Program-made: the position numbers and the translations under genes
IMG/VR virus record: IMGVR_UViG_3300022723_000063
Span: 1-27,660 of that record
Source: a virus
Length of the DNA: 27,660 nucleotides
Reading direction: 5' to 3' (one strand)
Notes under the pieces: generated by a model
The model's database searches: none
Told to the model about the DNA's origin: nothing
The model's input: the letters and a program-made list of their open reading frames with translations, nothing else
Shown here: piece after piece, positions 5,942-14,067 of the stretch
How the letters are laid out: each line of letters starts with the position of its first letter
How positions within the stretch are numbered: the stretch's first letter is position 1

Positions 5942-6715
5942 ATGAAGAAATACCTTAGCGCGCTTGCCGCGATCATTCTTACACTCACGCTCGCAAAACA
6001 TACGCGCGCCGAAGTCACCGCAGGCGATGGCACGCCGCTGACATGCGTCGGCCCGCAATCACACCTCGATGAAATCGTAGATGCGATCGCAAGCGGTGAA
6101 CTACAGTGTACTGAAGATTTGGAAACAATTCCCGATCCCGGGCCGCCGGATGTGTTGCCGATTCCGCCGGAAACTAACGCAGTTCCTTCAGACGTGCGTT
6201 GCGTCGATTTATTCGGCGGCGAAGTGCCAAAATTAAACGACATTAACTATTCACAACTCTGTGAGTGGCACGCCGACGCCGCAGCCGATGCTTACGTTGA
6301 ACTCGAAAACGGCGACCAGCGCATCTCAAACACCTACGGCCATTACATCGCCTGCATCAATCATCGGGCGGCGCAAGAACAAAAAGCACGCTGCAACATC
6401 AACACCGACTTTCGTGACGGACCTAACGGCGCACTGTGGAAACCGGTATCCGACAACACCGGAAACCCAGTGATACTCTATCCCGCTTCTTATACCGGCG
6501 GACCCGCTGCGCCGAGCTCAGTAGAGATTCTCGATAGTGCGTTTAACCCTGTCACCACATCGACATTTCGAACCGTCGCAAACGGCAACCGTTTGCACTG
6601 GAACGTGAACGACCGCTGTGAAGCACTGCCCGCAAACCTGATCGTACGCGCAACCCGAGCCGACGGCATCACCGAATGCCGCACCGTGCCCGATCCTTGC
6701 ACGAGGGAAGACTAG
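5942..6715 (+). CDS. Exported cysteine-rich protein
   Basis: 257 residues from ATG 5942, preceded by GGAG; GTG 5930 would add four residues before the signal peptide. The start MKKYLSALAAIILTLTLAKHTRA is a clear Sec signal peptide with cleavage expected after TRA (about residue 23). The mature part has nine cysteines, consistent with disulfides in the periplasm. It includes a Pro-rich linker (residues about 64-80) and a GHYIACINHRAAQEQKARC helix. No family recognised. It stands alone at the start of the structural operon. Phage-encoded periplasmic proteins often alter host entry or lysis, but this one gives no motif for either. Confidence 0.7.
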   Translation: MKKYLSALAAIILTLTLAKHTRAEVTAGDGTPLTCVGPQSHLDEIVDAIASGELQCTEDLETIPDPGPPDVLPIPPETNAVPSDVRCVDLFGGEVPKLNDINYSQLCEWHADAAADAYVELENGDQRISNTYGHYIACINHRAAQEQKARCNINTDFRDGPNGALWKPVSDNTGNPVILYPASYTGGPAAPSSVEILDSAFNPVTTSTFRTVANGNRLHWNVNDRCEALPANLIVRATRADGITECRTVPDPCTRED

Positions 6716-6716
6716 C

Positions 6717-7019
6717 GTGGGGAAACTCATCAATCTAAAAGACGCAAAATATTCCCGTAAACAGAAGCTCGGGGCACAAACTGGCAGACAACCCCAGCCA
6801 AAACCTACCCACCAGTTTGTGCCCCTTTTAAACATCGAAGAGTTCGTCGAATCGCTCGACGTGCCGATGATCGGCATCATTCCATCTTTCGACTGCCCCG
6901 TCGAAATGATCTGCAATCAATGGGAAGTGCTCGAGACCGACTTAGAGACCGGGACAATGACGATTAGGCTTACCGATATTCCCGGTAACCCCGATCACGA
7001 AGCGCTCGGCGAAGACTAA
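6717..7019 (+). CDS. Hypothetical protein (100 aa)
   Basis: Starts at GTG 6717, one base after the preceding stop, with GAGGGA nine bases upstream. The 100-residue product has a basic N-terminus (MGKLINLKDAKYSRKQKLG), a Gln/Pro linker, and an acidic folded-looking part (FVESLDVPMIGIIPSFDCP ... WEVLETDLETGTMTIRLTDIPG) typical of small beta-rich domains. No function recognised. Confidence 0.6.
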   Translation: MGKLINLKDAKYSRKQKLGAQTGRQPQPKPTHQFVPLLNIEEFVESLDVPMIGIIPSFDCPVEMICNQWEVLETDLETGTMTIRLTDIPGNPDHEALGED

Positions 7020-7024
7020 AAAAT

Positions 7025-7243
7025 ATGGACAAAAAACACGTAAGCGTCGCGCGACTCTCAATGCAGCTCGGCCGCGCAATGTGCTTGATCGAGCAATTGA
7101 CGCGTGCAGCACACGAGGCACACTTGGACCTACCCACAGACCTACACAATAACGTGACCGACGCGCTCGGTGGCTGGCACCGTTTTATGTACCATTACGA
7201 CTGGCCGGAGGAAGAGAGTGAAAATAGTCGAGCGGGCACTTGA
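7025..7243 (+). CDS. Hypothetical protein (72 aa)
   Basis: ATG 7025, five bases after the preceding stop, with only a weak ribosome site. The product is probably all helical (VSVARLSMQLGRAMCLIEQLTRAAHEAHL) and ends in an acidic tail. It overlaps the methyltransferase remnant by 26 bases. No family recognised. Confidence 0.55.
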   Translation: MDKKHVSVARLSMQLGRAMCLIEQLTRAAHEAHLDLPTDLHNNVTDALGGWHRFMYHYDWPEEESENSRAGT

Positions 7244-7472
7244 CGAAATAGTACCATACGCGCGAAACCCGCGAAAAAATGATCACGCCATAGAAATGGA
7301 GCCTAGATACGTCGACGTTATCCGGAAGCGTTACTTCAACGAACCCGGCATTACCCCAAGAACCCGGCATTACCCCAAAAATAGCCGACGGCAGGGAGTT
7401 CCCAGTTGCCACAGAATGACACACAAAACAGCTCGGAAATGCGCATGGAAATGGAACCGGTTTCCGAACTGA
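7218..7472 (+). pseudogene. Remnant of a ParB-domain DNA methyltransferase, internally deleted and frameshifted
   Basis: GTG 7218 has an excellent GGAGGA site. The first 24 residues (KIVERALDEIVPYARNPRKND) are the usual start of phage ParB-like / DNA-modification methylase proteins. The next segment, HAIEMEPRYVDVIRKRYF, is the usual C-terminal end of their methylase domain (AIE..P.YVDVI..R). The several hundred residues that normally lie between them, including the catalytic motif, are absent. A 19-bp tandem duplication (7341-7378) then shifts the frame, so the rest (RTRHYPKNSRRQG...) is out of frame until TGA 7470-7472. Without the duplication the frame would run EPGITPKIADGREFPVATE and stop at TGA 7417-7419, just inside the next gene. 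The product would lack methyltransferase activity. Confidence 0.72.
7341..7378. repeat. 19-bp tandem duplication causing a frameshift
   Basis: GAACCCGGCATTACCCCAA occurs twice without a gap (7341-7359 and 7360-7378). Nineteen is not a multiple of three, so the second copy moves the methyltransferase remnant out of its ancestral frame. Confidence 0.95.
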
Positions 7473-7945
7473 CTGATGTGCAGCGAAAAGCGGCGCTCGT
7501 GCTTGCCCGCTTGGGGTACGTCAAAGGGCATCGCCAACGCACCGGCGCGCCGTTTCTAGCAGCGGAAGCAGTGAACGTGTGCCGAAAAACAATTTACCGT
7601 TGGCTCGATATCCCTGAGTTTTTGGACGAAGTGGCAAAACAGCGTGAAAAAATTTGGCTACTCGCTGACGAAGTGCTGATGGATGAAATGAAATTGCGCG
7701 GCCCGCAGCGCGTGCTTTGTGCAATGCACTACAAAAGCACGATCAACCCAGATGTCGGCGATCCGTATTACATCCGCGACAGAGCGAAGCACTGCGATCG
7801 GGTCGCCATCGAGGAGCTGCGCAGGCCGGAAGGAATCGAGGCAGACGAACCGCCGGAAACGGAAATCGTTTTCAAAACAGTGGTGTTCGACGAAGATACT
7901 GCACACGGCAGCATTTCACCCGAGGATCTCACAACGCTTGAGTGA
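7406..7945 (+). CDS. terS: Terminase small subunit
   Basis: 179 residues from TTG 7406, with GGGAG upstream; ATG 7439 would give 168 residues and is equally possible. The N-terminal half holds a helix-turn-helix (AAEAVNVCRKTIYRWLDIPEFLDEVAKQ, residues about 50-75) of the kind small terminases use to bind the packaging site. A helical segment and an acidic C-terminal tail that may contact the large subunit follow. It lies directly before the large subunit, joined by TGATG. Family assignment rests on the HTH plus position. Confidence 0.75.
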   Translation: MPQNDTQNSSEMRMEMEPVSELTDVQRKAALVLARLGYVKGHRQRTGAPFLAAEAVNVCRKTIYRWLDIPEFLDEVAKQREKIWLLADEVLMDEMKLRGPQRVLCAMHYKSTINPDVGDPYYIRDRAKHCDRVAIEELRRPEGIEADEPPETEIVFKTVVFDEDTAHGSISPEDLTTLE

Positions 7946-9243
7946 TGGCGGAGGTAATTTTATGGCAGGGCCAAGAGCGGCTCTTAAAAGACACGAGCCA
8001 CTATTTTCACGGTGTCGTCGGCGCGGTCGGGTACGGGAAAACCGAATTCGGCACCAAGTGGTTTTGGCTCCGTCGGCAACTCAATCGCAAGTCTCATCAT
8101 TCGCTCGTCGTAGCGCCTAAAAACGACCTACTCATAAACGTCAACGCCGAGGCGATCTCGGAGTATCTCGACACACTCGGCTATAAACGAAACACGCATT
8201 ACCGCTTCGTGCGCGACCCTTCGAACATGCGTTTTGAATGGTTTTGGGGCGGCGTGACGTTGCTACGCTCGGCAGAAACATGGCGCAGAATCGTCGGCTA
8301 CTCGACAAGCGACGTTTGGATCGACGAAGCGGGATTGTGTCCAAAGGAAGTGCTCACAGAATGCGTGAAGCGGAATCGATGCCCGCAGGCAAAGCACCTG
8401 CAAATACTTCTCACAGGGTGCGGCGAGGGCTGGTTGTATGAGTGGCTCGAAGAGATTTACGACGAGGGCGCAAAATTTAGCGAAGACGAAAAGCGCCTCG
8501 TTCTTCACGGATCGGCTTACGAAAACAAACTTTTGCCGCAGCAATACATCGATCAGCTTGAGGATCAATTTGCGGGAAACGAAGCCTCACAGATTGTCTA
8601 CATTCACGGCGGCCTCGCATCGATCGCGTCGGGTAACGTTTACTCATACATCGCCAAAAAAGATCGCGGCCCATACAACCCAAACCGCGAAAATATGACA
8701 CTACACCTTACCTGGGATTTTAACGTCGGGCTGACCGGGTGGACTGCGATCCAGCAAGAACAGGGCGAGCACCGATGCGTCGCCGAGGCGCCAGATTGCC
8801 GAGGCACCGATGAAGCGTGTCTTGCGTTTATCGACGCGTTTCCGCCGTCAGAATGGCGACATCACACGATTCTCGTTCACGGCGATGCAAACGGCTGGCA
8901 CTCAGACACGCGAACCGCCGGAAACGACTATGTAATAATCGAGCAGGTGCTCCAAGACCACTACCCACGCCTCAAAGTCGTTGCCGGACGCTATAATCCG
9001 CACGTCACGACGCGGATTACCGCGGTAAACCGGGGCTTTAATAAAAACCTATTGAAAATAGGTGAGAACTGCCCTACCCTGGCAAATAGCCTAGCAAAAA
9101 CACGTTATGATGATCGATATGGCGGGCTGCATAAACCCGCAGGCGAAGCAATCACGCACCGGGCCGACGGGCTCGGGTACTACGTCATGGACGAAATGCC
9201 AGTGCTTGATCGCGACCAACTCACCGCAAAAGGCCACCGCTAA
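7945..9243 (+). CDS. terL: Terminase large subunit (packaging ATPase and nuclease)
   Basis: 432 residues from ATG 7945 (GTG 7942 would add one). The Walker A loop is GAVGYGKT at residues 26-33, close to the N-terminus. The Walker B is VWIDEAG near residue 125. A LTGCGEG segment near 155 is the probable coupling motif. The C-terminal RNase H-like nuclease shows its acidic residues in LTWDFNVG (about 255), VHGDANG (about 312) and THRADGLGYYVMDE (about 410). It powers DNA entry through the portal and cuts the concatemer. The order terS-terL-portal is standard. Confidence 0.93.
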   Translation: MAEVILWQGQERLLKDTSHYFHGVVGAVGYGKTEFGTKWFWLRRQLNRKSHHSLVVAPKNDLLINVNAEAISEYLDTLGYKRNTHYRFVRDPSNMRFEWFWGGVTLLRSAETWRRIVGYSTSDVWIDEAGLCPKEVLTECVKRNRCPQAKHLQILLTGCGEGWLYEWLEEIYDEGAKFSEDEKRLVLHGSAYENKLLPQQYIDQLEDQFAGNEASQIVYIHGGLASIASGNVYSYIAKKDRGPYNPNRENMTLHLTWDFNVGLTGWTAIQQEQGEHRCVAEAPDCRGTDEACLAFIDAFPPSEWRHHTILVHGDANGWHSDTRTAGNDYVIIEQVLQDHYPRLKVVAGRYNPHVTTRITAVNRGFNKNLLKIGENCPTLANSLAKTRYDDRYGGLHKPAGEAITHRADGLGYYVMDEMPVLDRDQLTAKGHR

Positions 9244-10784
9244 TGGCAGCCAACGACACATTTAAAATTCACAGACACCCGCAGCTCGTCGAGGATCAGG
9301 AGTCGCACGTCGGGATCGACGATTTCGTGCGCGGAAAAAAGAAGTACGTTGACAAGTATCTGCAAATGTATTCGACCGAACTTGAGGATAGTGCAGCAGC
9401 GCGGCGCGCGTTTCAGAATCGCAAGGCGCGAAGCTACAACAAGAACCTGTGCAAACCCATTCTGAAAACTCACGCGCCAAATCTCGCACAGAAACTCAAC
9501 CTTTCGGGCACAGACAGCGAACGCATGAGCGCAATCGTCGAGGATATAACGGGCTACGGTGTGTCCATAGCACGCTTTCGCTCACAATGTGCGTGGGAAA
9601 TGCTGAAGCATGGCATCTTGGGCGTGCTCGTAGAAGGCCCGGCGCTAATAGCGGCGGACCGACAAACAGCGCAAGAACTGCGCGAGCGCTCTTATTCAAT
9701 TCTCTATCGCGTGTCAGAAATCTTTTACTGGCGCTTTGTCGAAAGTGGCCCACGCAAAGGCGAAATAGGCGATGTGATTCTCTACGCGGATGCGGTCAAA
9801 GACAAAACGACAGGAAAAACTGTGCGGATGTTTGACCGCTATTTTCTTGGGCTTATCGACGAGTCCGAGAATGCAGACCTTACCGTGATCCATCAAAAAC
9901 TTATCGAGGACGGAAACAGCATCGGCGAACGTGACACGAAAGTGCGCGTCGTCGGAGAAACAGCGCTTGCGATCGATCAAGTGCCGTTCGTGCTGATAGG
10001 TGAAGGCGTAAAAAAAAGTGTGCTAGACGACGTGTGGCAGCTGAACGCCGCGCATTTCAATCAACAGTCGCTACTCACAAACGTGAATTACAAACAAGGG
10101 TTTCGTGTGCCGATTATTAGCGGCGACATCGATACGAGCTTAATCGCAAAAGGGATCAGCGAGAGCACGTGGCTTGCGTTTCGAGGAACAAATGTGAGCG
10201 TTGACATGATCGACGAAGGGGAACCCACGTCGATCGAAGCGGAGTTGCACCGCCTAGAGCGCTTCATTCGAGACGTGGGTGTGATGATGATCACGCGCCA
10301 AGTTTCAGACGATACACGACAGGAGCAGGGTGCTGCATCGAAACAGCTCGACATGTCAACGCGCATCGAATACTACTCAGAACTACTCGACGAACTCGCC
10401 CAAGCGTTTACAAAGATTCTCAGACTACACTCACAATACGAAGGCGAAGGCCCAGACGACAACATTGAAGCTACGTTTGCAAAAGATTTTGCTATCGACG
10501 ACCGCGAGCAGGTCGTGCTCGAGCGCACGGCAACAAACGCGGCAGCAAGAGAATTGAGTGTGATCAAAGTGCAAGGCGAAGTCCTAAAAAGCTACATTGC
10601 AGAAATGGAAATTGTCCCTGCGGAAGGAAAAAGCTTGGAAGAGACTCGCGAGGAACTTATGGCCGCTGTTGACGCCGCCGTTATTGCGTTCTCGCCCGAC
10701 GACGGGAGCGCGAATAACAACAACGGGCAGACGAGGCGACGACAGCCGGATGATGGAACAATCTCTCTTGATGATCTACTATAA
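9243..10784 (+). CDS. Portal protein (DUF4055-like)
   Basis: 513 residues; the start overlaps the terminase stop (TAATG). The opening HPQLVEDQESHVGIDDFVRGKKKYVDKYL and the segment WEMLKHGILGVLVEGP near residue 120 match the DUF4055 group of portal proteins as I remember them. The middle has the QVPFVLIGEG and NAAHFNQQSLLTNVNYKQ region, and a long helical C-terminus includes RQEQGAASKQLDMSTRIEYYSELLDELAQAF. The last 60 residues are acidic and Asn-rich. It forms the dodecameric ring through which terminase packages DNA. Confidence 0.85.
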   Translation: MAANDTFKIHRHPQLVEDQESHVGIDDFVRGKKKYVDKYLQMYSTELEDSAAARRAFQNRKARSYNKNLCKPILKTHAPNLAQKLNLSGTDSERMSAIVEDITGYGVSIARFRSQCAWEMLKHGILGVLVEGPALIAADRQTAQELRERSYSILYRVSEIFYWRFVESGPRKGEIGDVILYADAVKDKTTGKTVRMFDRYFLGLIDESENADLTVIHQKLIEDGNSIGERDTKVRVVGETALAIDQVPFVLIGEGVKKSVLDDVWQLNAAHFNQQSLLTNVNYKQGFRVPIISGDIDTSLIAKGISESTWLAFRGTNVSVDMIDEGEPTSIEAELHRLERFIRDVGVMMITRQVSDDTRQEQGAASKQLDMSTRIEYYSELLDELAQAFTKILRLHSQYEGEGPDDNIEATFAKDFAIDDREQVVLERTATNAAARELSVIKVQGEVLKSYIAEMEIVPAEGKSLEETREELMAAVDAAVIAFSPDDGSANNNNGQTRRRQPDDGTISLDDLL

Positions 10785-11626
10785 TGCCGCCGAACGCCCG
10801 CGAATTACTTCGGCAGATTCAACGCGAGGAAGCTACACTTGACGAAATCGAGCGAAAATATAGCCGAGCCATCAAACGTCTGTATAAAACTTTTCGCCGA
10901 CGGCTCCGTGAAGTTCTCGAAAATCCTGCACTCTACACACGAGCGGATCGAATTGAACTACGACGATCCTTGCGTTTGGCTGAAAGACTTGGAGAGTTTC
11001 TTTCTGAATCAGGGCTCAATAACCTCGCTGAAAATTACGTGCGCGAATTCCCGCGTCTCGCTAATGAGGTCTTGGACTATTTTAGGCTCTTCGAGACAGC
11101 AAAGATCGCCGGTTACACCGCCGAACAGCGCCGAGCGTTTCGTTCAGTGGTCCGTCAATATCGCCGCAACCTTGCGCGACAAGTGTCTCAGAGCATTCTC
11201 GCACCGGCAGAAAGCGCGATCTCGAGCGCTGCGGCGGCGGGCCTGGAACGCGCTCAGGCGATCGAAACGATCATGTCGACCGTCGACGGACTATCCCCTG
11301 CTCGCTTGGAAACGCTCACTGTGGACCAAACCGCGCAGTTTCAGCGAGCAGCGCGCGCGGCGCAAGCCGAGAATCTAGGCATGGAGCTCTACACATACAT
11401 TGGCCCACTCGACGGAATCACGAGCGAACAGTGCAGATTTTTACTAACTTATGCGCCAAACGGCGTCCCGGGGCTACTCTATAAGGACCAAATCAGTGCA
11501 GATTTGCAAGAGAACTTGCAGGCCGATCCGCTCATTTACGGTGGGCACCCTAACTGCCGCCACCATTATCGGCCGGTCACACTCGAGTTCGCAGAAACAT
11601 TGCCGGGCTTTCAACAACGTGGCTAG
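10784..11626 (+). CDS. Minor head / head morphogenesis protein (SPP1 gp7 / Mu F-like)
   Basis: 280 residues, start coupled to the portal stop (TAATG). The first two thirds are helical and strongly basic (IKRLYKTFRRRLREV; VVRQYRRNLARQVSQS). The C-terminus carries the family signature: ...TSEQCRFLLTY... followed by IYGGHPNCRHHYRPV, the GH(I/P)NCRH motif of phage head-morphogenesis proteins. In SPP1 and Mu such proteins are minor head components linked to the portal. Position right after the portal agrees. Confidence 0.85.
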   Translation: MPPNARELLRQIQREEATLDEIERKYSRAIKRLYKTFRRRLREVLENPALYTRADRIELRRSLRLAERLGEFLSESGLNNLAENYVREFPRLANEVLDYFRLFETAKIAGYTAEQRRAFRSVVRQYRRNLARQVSQSILAPAESAISSAAAAGLERAQAIETIMSTVDGLSPARLETLTVDQTAQFQRAARAAQAENLGMELYTYIGPLDGITSEQCRFLLTYAPNGVPGLLYKDQISADLQENLQADPLIYGGHPNCRHHYRPVTLEFAETLPGFQQRG

Positions 11627-12134
11627 AGTTGAAACGATTTACATTAAGCGTGGACAGCGCGTTGATCTACGGCTTAAATCGAAACTGTTCACAGATGCCG
11701 AGCTACAGCGGGTTGCGATGCAGCAAATGGAATCGACGCAAGCGCGGATTCTCACAAACGTTACATCAGGCCGCGACATGACGGGCCGGAAACTAAAGAG
11801 CTACAGCCCCGGCTACAAACACGCGATCGAACAAGGTTTAGTGCGCTCGCGCTCGACGGGTGTTCCTAAAGTCTCGACCGCGACAAATCTCACCATTAGC
11901 GGCCAATTACTGCGATCACTCACTGTGCGACCGCACCCACGCTTTCCAGGCGCGATTCTTGATTTCGAGGGCCACCACACCGACGCTGATAAAGACATGG
12001 CCGACCTTGCAAAAGAGTTGGAAGATAGGGGGTTTAAACGCTGGTTTGGTTTCTCGAAGAAACTCGACGGCACGCTCGTGATGCGCGCATTTGCGCGACT
12101 CGTCGATAAAAAACTCGATAACTTAGTTGACTAA
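11619..12134 (+). CDS. Putative virion morphogenesis / tail-completion protein
   Basis: 171 residues from GTG 11619, which overlaps the preceding stop by eight bases; the frame is open further upstream but inside the minor head gene. The order of motifs resembles phage morphogenesis proteins of the Mu gpG / HK97 gp10 type: SGRDMTGRKLKSYSPGYK, TNLTISGQLLRSLTV, a beta segment, then DRGFKRWFGFSKK near residue 140. These act at the head-tail joint. The resemblance is in pattern, so the family assignment is tentative. Confidence 0.6.
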   Translation: MARVETIYIKRGQRVDLRLKSKLFTDAELQRVAMQQMESTQARILTNVTSGRDMTGRKLKSYSPGYKHAIEQGLVRSRSTGVPKVSTATNLTISGQLLRSLTVRPHPRFPGAILDFEGHHTDADKDMADLAKELEDRGFKRWFGFSKKLDGTLVMRAFARLVDKKLDNLVD

Positions 12135-12154
12135 ATCGAAGTGGAGTGCATAAC

Positions 12155-12871
12155 ATGACAGACAAGAAGACATTGGACGATGTCCGCAGGGACTCGGACG
12201 ACGCCCCGCCTGAGCCCGGGCACGACAAACCCGGGGACGACGATAATGACAATGATGTAGATTGGAAATCGCGTTTCGAGCGCGAACGCGCCAAAAACGA
12301 AGACATCATCAAAAATCGCCAAAAAACGAAAGACAAGAACAAGCAGCTCCAGGATCGCATTGAAGCGCTCGAATCGAAGTTAGAAGGCGGCGACAAGGGC
12401 ACGAAGAAGGATCAGACGGAGGCTTGGAAAGCGGAACGTGACGAGCTTCAGCAAAAAATAGAAAGCCTGAAACAACGCGAGCAGCGACGTCTGCTTGAAC
12501 AGCCTTTTTATGAACGTGCCGACGAGTTCGTGAAATTGCCCGCCGCAATTCGACTGGGCATCGACGGGCTTGCAGTCGACGATGAAGACGGGGAGCCGAA
12601 AGTCATCGTCAAAGATAAGCCTTGGGAAGATGTGAACGATTATCTGGATCGCTTTATCGAGGAAAACCCGTTTCTTGCGAAAAACAAGCGCATTGCAGGG
12701 ACCGGGAACCAAGGCGCAAAAGGTGACACCGGCGGGAAACTTACAGAAATTCCGTCCCACTATTACCAAATGACGCGAGAACAGCGGGCAAAGTTTCGAC
12801 GAGAGCATCCAGAGCTGACGGAAGAATTTAAAAAATCGAGCAATCGCGCCCTAAACGTAGGGACAATTTGA
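12155..12871 (+). CDS. Capsid scaffolding protein
   Basis: 238 residues from ATG 12155, with GTGGAG upstream. It is extremely charged: an acidic N-terminus with DDDNDNDVD, a predicted coiled coil at about residues 35-115 (FERERAKNEDIIKNRQKTKDKNKQL ...), and a basic helical C-terminus (EQRAKFRREHPELTEEF). This composition and the place directly before the capsid gene are typical of scaffolds, which guide shell assembly and then leave. The assignment rests on these features, not on a conserved motif. Confidence 0.8.
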   Translation: MTDKKTLDDVRRDSDDAPPEPGHDKPGDDDNDNDVDWKSRFERERAKNEDIIKNRQKTKDKNKQLQDRIEALESKLEGGDKGTKKDQTEAWKAERDELQQKIESLKQREQRRLLEQPFYERADEFVKLPAAIRLGIDGLAVDDEDGEPKVIVKDKPWEDVNDYLDRFIEENPFLAKNKRIAGTGNQGAKGDTGGKLTEIPSHYYQMTREQRAKFRREHPELTEEFKKSSNRALNVGTI

Positions 12872-12887
12872 CAACGGAGAGTAGAGA

Positions 12888-13751
12888 ATGGCCGACGAAC
12901 CCACCGTATACGCCGATAGTGTAAATCTAACCGATCAACTCGATTCGGGAATCGCAGAATATCTGCGCGAGAATTTGGTGTTGATGCCGCTCGTGCATCA
13001 AGTTCAATTCACGCGTGGCTCTGACTCCGTGAAGCTGCGACAAAAGGGCACCGTCGCCGCAACAACCGCAGCCGAAGCGACGGCACACGCAATGGACGAC
13101 TACGAACAATCGACGCCCGGCACACTGCAAGTGCAAGAGGTTAAGGTTTACATTGAACACTCGTATAAGGCGCAAAAATTTGGAATGACCACAACCGAGG
13201 AACTCATCGACGCGATGGGCTACGCGGTGATGAAAAAAGTGGAAACGGATTTGATCGCGCTTGCAGATGGATTTGCAACCGAAGTCGGGTCGACTACCGT
13301 GGACCTCACACCGGAAGTGCTTCGAACGTCGTTTTATAATCTGGACTTGTCAAACGTTCCAGGCCCATATGCGTCAGTGCTCCACGCAACGCAAATCAGC
13401 GATGTACAGCAGGATTTACTTGCCGCCGCCGCGGACGTTTGGGGAAACCCGAACGTTAACTTGTCGATTCTCGGTGGCCAGCCGCCACAAATTAACGGAC
13501 TCAAAGGCGTGTTTCTTGACGTGCCGATCTTCCGGTCGAATCTAACGAAATCGATCAACGGGGGCGATGACTGGGCTGGGCTGACTGCAAATCCGCAAAT
13601 GGCGCTAGCATTCGCGACCGATGATCGTGGCATCGTCACCGAAATCGATCGCAACATTGAAAAGGGCGTGCTTCAACTCGCAGCTTATATGTTCTACGAC
13701 ACCGGGGAATATATCGATCTCGCTGGCGTGCAAGTCACATCTGACCAGTAA
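12888..13751 (+). CDS. Major capsid protein
   Basis: 287 residues, ATG 12888 with GGAGA at good distance. The sequence (VYADSVNLTDQLDSGIAEYLRENLVLMPLVHQV ... KAQKFGMTTTEELIDAMGYAV ... TDLIALADGFATEVG) has the order of HK97-fold coat proteins: an N-arm, a long spine-like helix near 95-135, and a P-domain. The PYASVLHATQISDVQQDLLAAA helix and the final DTGEYIDLAGVQV strand are also usual. The size is on the small side for the fold. Scaffold-capsid order supports the call. Confidence 0.85.
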   Translation: MADEPTVYADSVNLTDQLDSGIAEYLRENLVLMPLVHQVQFTRGSDSVKLRQKGTVAATTAAEATAHAMDDYEQSTPGTLQVQEVKVYIEHSYKAQKFGMTTTEELIDAMGYAVMKKVETDLIALADGFATEVGSTTVDLTPEVLRTSFYNLDLSNVPGPYASVLHATQISDVQQDLLAAAADVWGNPNVNLSILGGQPPQINGLKGVFLDVPIFRSNLTKSINGGDDWAGLTANPQMALAFATDDRGIVTEIDRNIEKGVLQLAAYMFYDTGEYIDLAGVQVTSDQ

Positions 13752-13769
13752 TAGCGAGAGAATTTGAGC

Positions 13770-14036
13770 ATGGCCAAGAATGTAACACTAGGCGCGACGG
13801 TTTGGTACCAAGGCCCGTCACACGCGTATCACAAGCCGTTTAAAGTTGCGAAAACTATGAGCGATGGCCGTGTGCGCCTTGAGCCCGGCCGCTTTTGGGT
13901 GTCCGCCGATCGTGTGAAGGAGGATCAACCGAGCGAGGAGCGGGCAGTCGCGCGGAATAAATACCGCGGCGGGCAAGCGCCACGGCCAAAACCGAAATTG
14001 GCACAGGTAAAGAGTAAAAAAAGCGAAGAGAAATAA
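13770..14036 (+). CDS. Small head-region protein (88 aa)
   Basis: ATG 13770 preceded by GCGAGAG; TTG 13764 is a possible earlier start. The first 50 residues (GATVWYQGPSHAYHKPFKVAKTMSDGRVRLEPGRFWVSADRV) look like a small SH3-like beta barrel. The last 35 residues are Lys/Arg-rich and disordered. No family recognised. Position just after the capsid gene would suit a decoration or capsid-linked protein. Confidence 0.6.
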   Translation: MAKNVTLGATVWYQGPSHAYHKPFKVAKTMSDGRVRLEPGRFWVSADRVKEDQPSEERAVARNKYRGGQAPRPKPKLAQVKSKKSEEK

Positions 14037-14059
14037 CAGACAAAAATGGCCGTCGCTAC
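14033..14059. repeat. 27-bp exact repeat, copy 2 (intergenic)
   Basis: Identical to 3407-3433. Here it begins one base before the TAA of the 88-aa gene and fills the short gap up to the GGAGG site of the next gene. Being non-coding here and codon-aligned in the other copy, it looks like the acquired copy. Confidence 0.95.
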
Positions 14060-14067
14060 GGAGGAAT

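Noticed and set aside
12034-12402. Minus-strand frames across the head genes (also 19705-20115 and 20143-20919)
   Set aside because: These Ser/Arg-rich long frames oppose well-supported plus-strand genes and arise from the codon bias of those genes.
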